Part shown: in pieces, positions 6,049 to 14,440 of the stretch
Position numbering within the stretch: position 1 is the first letter of the stretch
Layout of the letters: the number at the start of each line of letters is the position of its first letter
NCBI GenBank assembly: GCA_041621405.1
Contig: JBFKAV010000060.1
Coordinates: 1 to 19,065, forward strand
Direction of reading: 5' to 3'
Origin: JBFKAV01 sp041621405
GTDB lineage: Bacteria > Pseudomonadota > Alphaproteobacteria > Rhodobacterales > Rhodobacteraceae
Length of the DNA stretch: 19,065 nt
Position numbers and translations under genes: made by a program
Notes under the pieces: model-generated
The model's input: only the letters and a program-made list of their open reading frames with translations
What the model was told of the DNA's origin: nothing
The model's database searches: none

Positions 6049-7014
6049 ATGAACCTCGTCAACCAGTTCCACGACCGGATGCTCTCGCTTGGTCTCGCCC
6101 GGGTTTCGGAGGCCGCAGCACTCGCCTCGGCCAAGCTGATCGGGCGCGGCGACGAGAAGGCGGCCGACCAGGCGGCGGTGGACGCGATGCGCAAGCAGCT
6201 CAACATGCTCGACATCGACGGCGTGATCGTCATCGGCGAGGGCGAGCGCGACGAGGCGCCGATGCTCTACATCGGCGAGAAGGTCGGCACCGGCGGAGGC
6301 CCGGCGGTCGACATCGCGCTCGATCCACTGGAAGGCACGACGCTGACCGCCAAGGACATGCCGAACGCACTCGCCGTGATCGCCATGGGGCCTCGGGGCT
6401 CGATGCTGCACGCGCCCGACGTCTACATGGAGAAGCTCGCCGTTGGCCCCGGTTACAAGCCGGGCGTGGTGACGCTCGACATGGACCCCTCCGAGCGGGT
6501 GCATGCGCTTGCCGGCGCCAAGGGCTGCGGGCCGGAGAACATCACCGTCTGCATCCTCGAGCGGCCCCGGCACCAGGACATGATCGCCGAGGTGCGCGAA
6601 ACCGGCGCCGCGATCCGGCTGATCACCGACGGCGACGTGGCCGGCGTGATCCACTGCGCCGAGGCCGACATCACCGGCATCGACATGTACATGGGCCAGG
6701 GCGGCGCCCCCGAAGGCGTGCTGGCGGCCGCGGCGCTGAAATGCATGGGCGGACAGATCCAGGGCCGGCTGGTCTTCCGCAACGACGACGAGCGGGCCCG
6801 CGCGACGCGTGCCGGAATCGAGGATTTCGACCGCGTCTACAGCCGCGACGAGATGGTGACGGCCGACGTCATCTTCGCCGCGACCGGGGTCACCGACGGC
6901 TCGATCCTGAAAGGGATCAAGCGCGAGGTGGGCTACCTCACAGCCGAGACGATCCTGATGCGCTCGAAGACCGGCTCGGTCCGGCGGATGGTCTACCGCA
7001 ATCCGGTGAAGTGA
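6049..7014 (+). CDS. glpX: Class II fructose-1,6-bisphosphatase
   Basis: This 321-residue enzyme hydrolyses fructose 1,6-bisphosphate to fructose 6-phosphate, a gluconeogenic step that also serves the Calvin or pentose phosphate cycles where present. The lithium-sensitive phosphatase signature DPLEGTT is at residues 92-98. Asp40, Glu64, Asp92, Glu95, Thr97 and Glu223 correspond to residues Asp33, Glu57, Asp85, Glu88, Thr90 and Glu213 of E. coli GlpX, so the metal and catalytic set is intact. The ATG at 6049 has AGGGA seven bases upstream and gives the usual family N-terminus (FHDRMLSLGLARV); an in-frame ATG at 6016 would add 11 residues and has no good ribosome site. Together with hom and recJ it forms a gene order I recall as conserved in Rhodobacterales. 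Confidence 0.96.
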   Translation: MNLVNQFHDRMLSLGLARVSEAAALASAKLIGRGDEKAADQAAVDAMRKQLNMLDIDGVIVIGEGERDEAPMLYIGEKVGTGGGPAVDIALDPLEGTTLTAKDMPNALAVIAMGPRGSMLHAPDVYMEKLAVGPGYKPGVVTLDMDPSERVHALAGAKGCGPENITVCILERPRHQDMIAEVRETGAAIRLITDGDVAGVIHCAEADITGIDMYMGQGGAPEGVLAAAALKCMGGQIQGRLVFRNDDERARATRAGIEDFDRVYSRDEMVTADVIFAATGVTDGSILKGIKREVGYLTAETILMRSKTGSVRRMVYRNPVK

Positions 7015-7051
7015 GCCTGTGCGGGCTACCAGTGTCGCGGCGCGATGCGAC

Positions 7052-7068
7052 GCCGGGCCGGGCCCGGC
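7052..7068 (+). terminator. Hairpin after glpX
   Basis: GCCGGG (7052-7057), loop CCGGG, CCCGGC (7063-7068) form a perfect 6 bp stem followed by TT, 37 bp after the glpX stop. No longer U-tract is present. It would separate glpX from the ribonuclease-recJ pair. Confidence 0.4.
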
Positions 7069-7114
7069 TTGGGCGGGCGACGCATTGCTTCCGGGCGGAT
7101 AGGTTGCTCGCCCG

Positions 7115-7719
7115 ATGAAAGTGCCGGCCTTCCTTTTTACTGTCTCGCTCGCCGGTCTGGCGGCGGCCGCAACTCTGCCCGGTTGGTCGGACCTCGTCAT
7201 GCTGGCTGGACCTAGCGCCCTCGCCAGCATTGTCTTGATGCTGCGCGCGCGGCCGCGTCGCGCCAAGCCCGGTCGGGGCGCCGACCCGAAGTGGATCGTC
7301 GTGGACGGATCGAACGTCATGTACTGGAAGGGCGAAACTCCACGTATCGACCCGGTGCGCGAAGTGGTGCGCCATCTTTCCCGGCTCGGTTACACGCCGG
7401 GCGTGATGTTCGATGCCAATGCCGGGTATCTGCTTTCCGGAAAGTACCGGCATGACAGCGATTTGGGCATGGACTTGGATTTGCCGCAGAAACGGGTGAT
7501 GGTCGTCCCCAAGGGCACCCCTGCCGACCATTACATCCTGACGGCTGCGCGCGACCTCGGTGCGCGCATCGTCACCAATGACCGGTTTCGGGATTGGGCC
7601 AAGGACCATCCCGAAATCAACGAGCCGGGGCGTCTGGTCCGAGGCGAGTACCGAGAGGGGAAATTGTGGCTGGAGCTGGAGTCGAACGAGAGTTCGACGC
7701 CCTCCCCGACAACAGTGGC

Positions 7720-7723
<4 letters not shown>
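7115..7723 (+). CDS. Membrane-anchored NYN-domain (Zc3h12a-like) ribonuclease
   Basis: This 202-residue protein has two N-terminal hydrophobic segments (about residues 4-21 and 26-43), then a basic linker, then a PIN-like NYN domain at 59-165. The domain shows VVDGSNVM (Asp64, Asn67), PADHYIL (Asp138) and TNDRFRDW (Asp156, Asp160). These line up with the acidic metal-binding residues of Zc3h12a/MCPIP1-type endoribonucleases, so an RNA-cleaving function at the inner membrane is likely; substrate unknown. The C-terminal tail is Ser/Thr/Glu-rich. The stop codon overlaps the recJ ATG (ATGA), implying translational coupling. No Shine-Dalgarno is visible before the ATG. Codons are visibly less GC-biased than in neighbours (GAT, TTG, AAT and TAT are common around 7405-7490), which suggests a separate origin or weaker codon selection. 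Confidence 0.85.
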
Positions 7724-9459
<1,736 letters not shown>

Positions 9460-9504
9460 CCGCGAGGGGTCCGGAAAGGCCGAGGGAATCGGGGAAGAAA
9501 CGGC

Positions 9505-9533
9505 TTGCGAGTCACCCGGCATTTGCCTAAGTA
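9505..9533 (+). promoter_or_regulatory. Sigma-70-type promoter of tRNA-Glu
   Basis: TTGCGA (9505-9510) and TAAGTA (9528-9533) are separated by exactly 17 bp. Transcription would start near 9540, about 13 bp before the tRNA. The G/C-rich sequence after the -10 box resembles the discriminator of stringently controlled stable-RNA promoters. Confidence 0.7.
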
Positions 9534-9552
9534 ACGCCGCACGCCGAGGCAC

Positions 9553-9627
9553 GGCCCGTTCGTCTATCGGTTAGGACGCCAGGTTTTCAACCTGGAAAGA
9601 GGGGTTCGATTCCCCTACGGGCTGCCA
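9553..9627 (+). tRNA. tRNA-Glu (anticodon TTC)
   Basis: The 75-base sequence folds into a complete cloverleaf. The acceptor stem GGCCCGT pairs with ACGGGCT (one G-U pair at the first position). The anticodon stem CCAGG/CCTGG encloses the loop TTTTCAA with anticodon TTC. The T arm is AGGGG/CCCCT with loop TTCGATT, whose first bases are the usual TTC. The discriminator base is G and the 3' CCA is encoded. The gene is intact and follows recJ by 93 bp with its own promoter. tRNA genes are common integration sites, but no duplicated 3' tRNA fragment was seen in the window. Confidence 0.97.
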
Positions 9628-9721
9628 TTATCACTCCAATCCCCCAACCGCATCCGCATCGTGGCTCAGGCCGCGCTGGAGTCGGCGCCGCCCTGCCCGG
9701 CCGGGGCCGGCTGAGGAAGGG

Positions 9722-10687
9722 TCAATTGCAGGAGCGGGCCGGGTCGTCCCGGAGAACCGCGCAGATTATCCGGCCGCCGCGCTCCGGTCCGTGGATCCGA
9801 AGCACCCGCTCGCGGAAGGCGGCCCACTTGTCGCGGGTGTCGAGGATCGCCGCGCCGACCGCACGGGCGAAGTTGCCGCCGACTTCTCCGCGCGGCGTGC
9901 TGCCCCGGCCGATGCGACCGCTTGCGGCGTCGATCGCGCCGGTGTCCTTGTTCAGGCTCTCGTGCCGGACCCGGCCTTCGCAGTGGAGCGCCTCGGGGAA
10001 GCCGTCGTAGCAGCCGCTGATCAGGCCGGCCGGAAACCGGTAGGTCCGGCGCGGGTCGAGCCAGCGGGCGGGCGCGCGGTTGCCGAGGCCCGGCGGCTCC
10101 GACAGCGAGGCACGGCCGGGCGGGTCGGCATCGGTCCAGTTCGAGTGCGAGTAGAAATCCTGCGCCGCGTGAAGCGCCAGCCCGAGTGCTTCGAGAACAT
10201 CGCATTTGGCCCGGCCGGAGCGGCCGTTGTAGCCGCAGGGCACCCGGGTCGGAATCTGCGAATCCCGGACCTGGCCGTTCCCGTCGAGCAGCCGGCCGGC
10301 AGCGTTCACGGCCGCATCGAGGCTGGCGAAGATCCATTGCCGGCAGGCGGCCAGCCAGCGCCGCGCGTCCGCGGCGGTCTGCGGATAGTCGGGCAGGTCG
10401 AGGTGGTCGCCGCCGTCGCAATGCACCTGCTTTTGGGACATCAGGCCACGGTCGGGCCGGTCGGGCGCGCCGACCGCGCCGAAGGTGCCGGTCTTGCCGG
10501 CGAGTTCGTCCAGCGTGTGCGGTTCGAACCCTTCCCGCCTTAGCGCCAGCCGGGTGATCTTCTCGTGTTCGGCCGACTGCCCGAGCGAGTTGATCGTGCC
10601 AAAGGCAAGCGCCGGGAGGGACAGCAGGCAAAGGCTGCCGGCCAGGCAGAGAACGGCCGCAAGTCGCATGACGTGAAGCGGTGGCAT
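9722..10687 (-). CDS. Secreted CinY-like protein
   Basis: This 321-residue protein has a Sec signal peptide (residues 1-28, cut after PALA). The mature part begins FGTINSLGQSAEHEKITRLA and contains TLDELAGKTGTFGAVGAPD, then LHAAQDFYSHSNW at 172-184. I recall these features from CinY, a protein of unknown function encoded in the Streptomyces cinnamycin cluster. The His-rich helix motif also recalls the HET-C/zinc-dependent phospholipase C-type fold, so a metal-dependent hydrolase is possible but unproven. Eight cysteines in the mature part (90, 115, 151, 162, 226, 236, 309, 320) suggest disulfide bonds outside the cytoplasm. The ATG at 10687 is preceded by GGGAGGA. It sits between tRNA-Glu and a cyclase gene on the same strand, with no lantibiotic genes nearby. 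Confidence 0.82.
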   Translation of the reverse strand: MPPLHVMRLAAVLCLAGSLCLLSLPALAFGTINSLGQSAEHEKITRLALRREGFEPHTLDELAGKTGTFGAVGAPDRPDRGLMSQKQVHCDGGDHLDLPDYPQTAADARRWLAACRQWIFASLDAAVNAAGRLLDGNGQVRDSQIPTRVPCGYNGRSGRAKCDVLEALGLALHAAQDFYSHSNWTDADPPGRASLSEPPGLGNRAPARWLDPRRTYRFPAGLISGCYDGFPEALHCEGRVRHESLNKDTGAIDAASGRIGRGSTPRGEVGGNFARAVGAAILDTRDKWAAFRERVLRIHGPERGGRIICAVLRDDPARSCN

Positions 10688-10756
10688 CTTCGCAGTTCCT
10701 CCCGCTGGGACCGGCACGTCGCATCGGGCGCGCTCGAGACGGCCCCTCGGCGCGTG

Positions 10757-10786
10757 CCGCCTCCATTTCGAAATACCATGAGGCGG
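10757..10786. terminator. Nested palindrome between the HNOBA-GGDEF and CinY-like genes
   Basis: CCGCCTC (10757-10763) and GAGGCGG (10780-10786) are perfect 7-base arms. Their 16-base spacer contains the perfect palindrome ATTTCGAAAT (10765-10774). It lies 38 bp beyond the stop of the cyclase gene and 70 bp before the CinY-like start, so it may be a terminator for the former or an operator for the latter. Confidence 0.4.
10760..10777 (-). repeat. Rhodobacterales-type 3' intergenic motif, copy 2
   Basis: On the minus strand this reads GGTATTTCGAAATGGAGG, which matches 14 of 18 bases of the motif at 1556-1573. Both copies lie downstream of a gene on the same strand and are associated with a G/C-rich inverted repeat. 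Confidence 0.4.
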
Positions 10787-10823
10787 GCCCGCGCGGCCAG
10801 CACGGGGTGGCGCGCGGCCTGGT

Positions 10824-11834
10824 TCAGGCGGCGCTGGACTCGGGGTCCGGCGTCCCGGCCGCGCGCCAGACCGTCGCCCGGCCGCGGCCGGCGCGCTTGG
10901 AGGCGTAGAGCGCCGCGTCGGCGTCGTGCAGCATCCGCTCCGGGTCGGGCCTGGCATAGGCGGTGGAGACGGTAATCCCGGCCGAGGCCGAGATCCGGCA
11001 GAGCTCCTCGCCGAAGGGTACCGGTTCCTCGATCCGCGCGATGATCCGGTTGGCGATGCCCGACAGCCATCTGGTGTCGGCGGTGTCGGGGAATATCACG
11101 AGGAACTCGTCGCCCCCGACCCGCGCCGCCACGTCGCAGTCGCGGACCTCGGCGCGGAGCGCATCCGCCACAGCGCCGAGCACCGCGTCGCCCGCGGCGT
11201 GGCCCAGCGTGTCATTGACCGCCTTGAAGCGGTCGAGGTCGAGGTGGATGAGGCCGAAGCGCGCCCGGTGCCGGGTCAGGCGGGCGAGCGCCTCCTCCAT
11301 CGCCCGGCGGTTCCGCAAGCCCGTCAGCGCGTCGGTCAGCGCCTGTTCCTCGGCGGCCGAGCGCGCGCCTTCGAGCTTCAGGTTGAGCCGCCGCGATTCC
11401 TCCATCGCCGCCGACTTCGCCTCGACGAGGTAGAGCATCTCCACCGTCAGGTCGGTCGGCGCGAAATCGCTGGCGGTCAGCCGGTGCTCGGCCACCGCCG
11501 ACACCGCGCCGATGCCGAAGGAGAGGTTGAGGAGCGCCCCCTGCCCGTCCGGCAACGGCACGACGATGCCCTGGAAGGCGGTGCGCGGCGCGTCGCGGAA
11601 CTGCAGCGAGAGCCGGCGGCCGGCCTGGGCGAGAAGATCGGCGAGGCTGGAAGGCGCCACCGGCCGGCGGAACGCGAAGAGCTCCAGGAGCCGGCAGCCG
11701 GCAAGCGGCGCCTCCGGCCGGAGCCGCGCCAGCGTCGGCCCGGCGGCGAGCACGTGGCCGGTCGGGCCGACGAGAAGGTGCATCGGCATCAGCGCCGAGA
11801 GCGCCGCGGACGAGAGCGTGACCGCGCCGCTCAT
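10824..11834 (-). CDS. Diguanylate cyclase with N-terminal HNOBA (haem-NO-binding-associated) domain
   Basis: This 336-residue protein has an HNOBA/PAS-like domain at about residues 15-130 (HLLVGPTGHVLAAG through LTASDFAPTDLTVEMLYLVE), a signalling helix at about 131-165, and a GGDEF domain at 166-320. The active site GGDEF is at 240-244 with an intact inhibitory site RDCD at 231-234, five residues upstream. It should therefore make cyclic di-GMP from two GTP and be inhibited by product. The domain order mirrors the regulatory part of soluble guanylate cyclase, with GGDEF in place of the cyclase domain. There is no membrane segment. Its ATG overlaps the stop of the upstream H-NOX-like gene (ATGA), so the two are translationally coupled and probably form a sensor-output complex. 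Confidence 0.93.
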   Translation of the reverse strand: MSGAVTLSSAALSALMPMHLLVGPTGHVLAAGPTLARLRPEAPLAGCRLLELFAFRRPVAPSSLADLLAQAGRRLSLQFRDAPRTAFQGIVVPLPDGQGALLNLSFGIGAVSAVAEHRLTASDFAPTDLTVEMLYLVEAKSAAMEESRRLNLKLEGARSAAEEQALTDALTGLRNRRAMEEALARLTRHRARFGLIHLDLDRFKAVNDTLGHAAGDAVLGAVADALRAEVRDCDVAARVGGDEFLVIFPDTADTRWLSGIANRIIARIEEPVPFGEELCRISASAGITVSTAYARPDPERMLHDADAALYASKRAGRGRATVWRAAGTPDPESSAA

Positions 11835-12424
11835 GCCGCGCCCTCAGCGAGCGCGAGCGCGAAACCGCGGCCCTCGGCGAAGGCGGCCTCGGCCACCGAG
11901 ATCCCGATCCTCGCACCCTGCGGGCCGTCGAAGACCAACTCGACAAGGGCAAGCGCGCCGTAGTCGTCGGCCATCGCGCGCAGGAGCCCGACCACGACAT
12001 GGCCGAAGCCGGCGATCCCCGGCCCAGCGGTCAGCGAGAAGGACCCGCGCGCGTGCTCGGTGAGCTCCAGCGGAGGCAGCACCAGGTCGGGGACGGCGAG
12101 CCGCACCCGGCCGGCGAGGTCGTCGAGCGAGTAGAGGAATTCGGTGAAGCTCTCGCCGCCGAAGCGCATCAGGCGTCGCAGCGCCTCGGTGTTGGGATGG
12201 CAGACCAGATAAGTGCCGAGATCCTCCAAGATCATTTCGGGCGGCGTGCCGGTACGCTCGGCCAGCGTTGCGAGCACACGGCCGGTCACCGCGTCGTCGT
12301 AGACGAGCATCGCCTCGAAGCCAGTGAGCCCCGGCTCTGCAGCCTCGGCCACCTCCGACCAGACCGAAACCCCGTGCGTATCCTCCGCAAAACGCTGGAG
12401 GGCCCGGTTGATCAGACCATGCAT
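11831..12424 (-). CDS. H-NOX-like protein apparently lacking haem ligands
   Basis: This 197-residue protein has the length and N-terminus of H-NOX (haem nitric oxide/oxygen binding) proteins: MHGLINRALQRFAEDTHG, then EMILEDLGTYLVCH and FTEFLYSLDDLAGRVRLA. Aligned by eye to the Thermoanaerobacter H-NOX segment FLMMMDEVHLQL, the proximal haem histidine falls on Ala104. Aligning the later VGLL/LGLI segment, the YxSxR motif that binds haem propionates corresponds to Gly134, Gly136 and Ala138. Both key haem-binding features are therefore missing. It probably regulates the coupled cyclase without haem, through another ligand or a protein contact. The ATG has AAGGGG upstream. My alignment is manual and may be off by a residue or two. 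Confidence 0.85.
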   Translation of the reverse strand: MHGLINRALQRFAEDTHGVSVWSEVAEAAEPGLTGFEAMLVYDDAVTGRVLATLAERTGTPPEMILEDLGTYLVCHPNTEALRRLMRFGGESFTEFLYSLDDLAGRVRLAVPDLVLPPLELTEHARGSFSLTAGPGIAGFGHVVVGLLRAMADDYGALALVELVFDGPQGARIGISVAEAAFAEGRGFALALAEGAA

Positions 12425-12506
12425 CTCGAAACCCCTTGCACCGCCGGCGGAAGCCTAGGGCGAAGGCCTTAACAAAGCCCGAACCGCCGCCGGGGCGCGG
12501 TCCGCC

Positions 12507-14288
12507 TCAGAACGGAACGGTGAACTGCCGCTCGCCGATGGTGATGGCGTTGATCCGCGCCGGTCCGGCGGTGAAGCCGCCGTCCTGAAGCTGCTCGAGC
12601 AGCAGGTCGGTCTCGTCGAAACCGGGCGGCGGCAGGGAGAAGACGTCGGCCGCGTCGGCGCGGCGGAACACCGGCTCGGGCACGATCACCTCGCCGCGCA
12701 GGAGCCCGAACGACTTGTAGAACAGGATCGCCTCGTTGCCCGGGTTGTCGGGCACCAGGTCGAGCACCACGAGCACGCAGCCTGGCCGGCCGGACTTGGT
12801 GCGGTCGCGGCAGCCCTCGAGGAAGCTCGCCATGCTGCCGGCGTACCAGGGCAGCACGTAGCGGTCGAGCTCCGCCGCCGCCGCCGGCGGCATGACCGGC
12901 ATCAGCTCCTTCAGCTCGGCCCGCGCGCTGAGCGCGGCGGGGCCGCGGGGCACGTTCCAGAAGGCGAGGCGGTCGGGCGCCTGGCGGGCGAAGCCGATCC
13001 GCTCGGCGAGGAGCTCCGCCTCGGGATGGCCCTCGGCCTCTGCCTCGATCCGGGCCAGCGCCCGGCGACCGGCCCGGCCCCAGTCGTGCTCCAGTGTCCA
13101 GAGGTCGATCTGCCCGGCCCCGATCCGGCCGGACTCGAAGCGCGCGACCTGGTCCTCGGCCGATAGCCGCTCAGCGTCGAGCGCCGGCGTCAGCCAGAGC
13201 GCGGCGAGAAGGATCACGAAGAGCGCCATGACGGTGTTCACCGCCCGGATCCGCGCCATCCAGCGCGAACCGGTGAGCGCCGAGGCCGCATAGAAGAGAC
13301 CGTAGAGAAAGAGCACGGCCCCGGCGAGCGCGCCGGCCACCCGCGCCGGGCTCAGCCCCTCGGCCTGGTAGCGCTGGCGCAGCGCCTCGAGCGCCAGGAG
13401 CGCCACGGCGGGCAGGAGGAGCGCGAGCCCGCGCGTGGAAAGCCGCAGGAGCGTGGACCGGGGCGCCGCCTCGTCGTCGGCATCGACCCCGGTGGAGACG
13501 AGGAGCGTCAGCACCAGCGCAATCGCGAGGAGCGTGGCGGCTGGCGAGAGCGCGCCGAAGAGCTGCGCCAGGCCCTGCACCGGGACCGCAATGGTGAAGG
13601 CGCCGACGACGAGAAGCGCGGGCGGGATCAGGAGCCGCAGCAGCTTGAGCGCGAGGCCGGCCGAAATCAGGTCGCGCATCTCGTTGACGATGGCGAGCGC
13701 AAGCCCGGCGACGAGGCCGGTGAAGGTCGGCGGCAGCCAGTCGACCGCGCGCAGCCGCTCGATAACGTCGATGCCGACGAGGCGCAGGAGCTCGTCGGCG
13801 AGAAAGACGGCGACCCAGACGATCCCGGCGAAGAGCGCCGCGGACGCAATCCGCACAACGATGCCCCAGCCTTCACCGAAGAGCGTCGGATAGTCGCGCC
13901 AGGACGTGCCCTTGCGGAGCGCGGCGATGAGATAGGGCAAGGGCAGCACGAGGACGACGAGGTAGGCGATGACCGGCTCGGGCCGGGCAAAGTGCTCGGA
14001 CAGCGCGTCGTAGCGCAGGCTGGCCCAGGTGAGCAGCGCCGCCGGCGGCACCGCGGCGAGGAGCGCGGCGGGGAGCGCCACGCGCAGGCGCAGGGGCCCG
14101 GTCAGCGCCATCAGCGCGGCGAAGAAGCCGAAGGCGAGGGCGGTAACGGCGAGAAACAGCTGCGGGTCGGCGAGGCGGTCGGGCAGTTCCTCGGAGAGGA
14201 ACCAGTAGGCCCCACCCCCGAGCCCGCCGATCGCCGCGAGCGCCGCGCGCTTCGCCAGGATCGTCGCCTCGCCTGTGTGTCCCGCCAT
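12507..14288 (-). CDS. DUF4153 domain-containing membrane protein
   Basis: This 593-residue protein has an N-terminal half rich in hydrophobic segments, roughly ten between residues 13 and 370 (for example LFLAVTALAFGFFAALMAL and VIAYLVVLVLPLPYLIAAL). From about 375 onward it is hydrophilic and likely a soluble domain, ending INAITIGERQFTVPF. I recognise it as DUF4153, a family of inner-membrane proteins without an assigned function, found in many alphaproteobacteria. It may be a polytopic scaffold or envelope-related protein; no enzymatic motif stands out. The ATG at 14288 is preceded by GGGA at about 7 bases, a modest ribosome site. It ends 82 bp before the H-NOX-like gene on the same strand, so read-through into that operon is possible. 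Confidence 0.85.
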   Translation of the reverse strand: MAGHTGEATILAKRAALAAIGGLGGGAYWFLSEELPDRLADPQLFLAVTALAFGFFAALMALTGPLRLRVALPAALLAAVPPAALLTWASLRYDALSEHFARPEPVIAYLVVLVLPLPYLIAALRKGTSWRDYPTLFGEGWGIVVRIASAALFAGIVWVAVFLADELLRLVGIDVIERLRAVDWLPPTFTGLVAGLALAIVNEMRDLISAGLALKLLRLLIPPALLVVGAFTIAVPVQGLAQLFGALSPAATLLAIALVLTLLVSTGVDADDEAAPRSTLLRLSTRGLALLLPAVALLALEALRQRYQAEGLSPARVAGALAGAVLFLYGLFYAASALTGSRWMARIRAVNTVMALFVILLAALWLTPALDAERLSAEDQVARFESGRIGAGQIDLWTLEHDWGRAGRRALARIEAEAEGHPEAELLAERIGFARQAPDRLAFWNVPRGPAALSARAELKELMPVMPPAAAAELDRYVLPWYAGSMASFLEGCRDRTKSGRPGCVLVVLDLVPDNPGNEAILFYKSFGLLRGEVIVPEPVFRRADAADVFSLPPPGFDETDLLLEQLQDGGFTAGPARINAITIGERQFTVPF

Positions 14289-14440
14289 CGCCCGTTCCCG
14301 CGCCCCAGCTCATGCCGGCCACAAGCTAGCGGCACGGCTGCCGGGGCGCCAGTGGCCGATGCTCCCGGGGCGCAGGCGACCGGCCGGGATCAAGCCCTTG
14401 GCTCCAGAGCCCTCGAGAGGCGTTTCGGGCGCCCGGCGCC

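Noticed and set aside
14313..14343. TGCCG...CGGCA...TGCCG overlapping short inverted repeats before the DUF4153 gene
   Set aside because: Arms are only 5 bases in G/C-rich DNA and no U-tract follows, so chance is likely.
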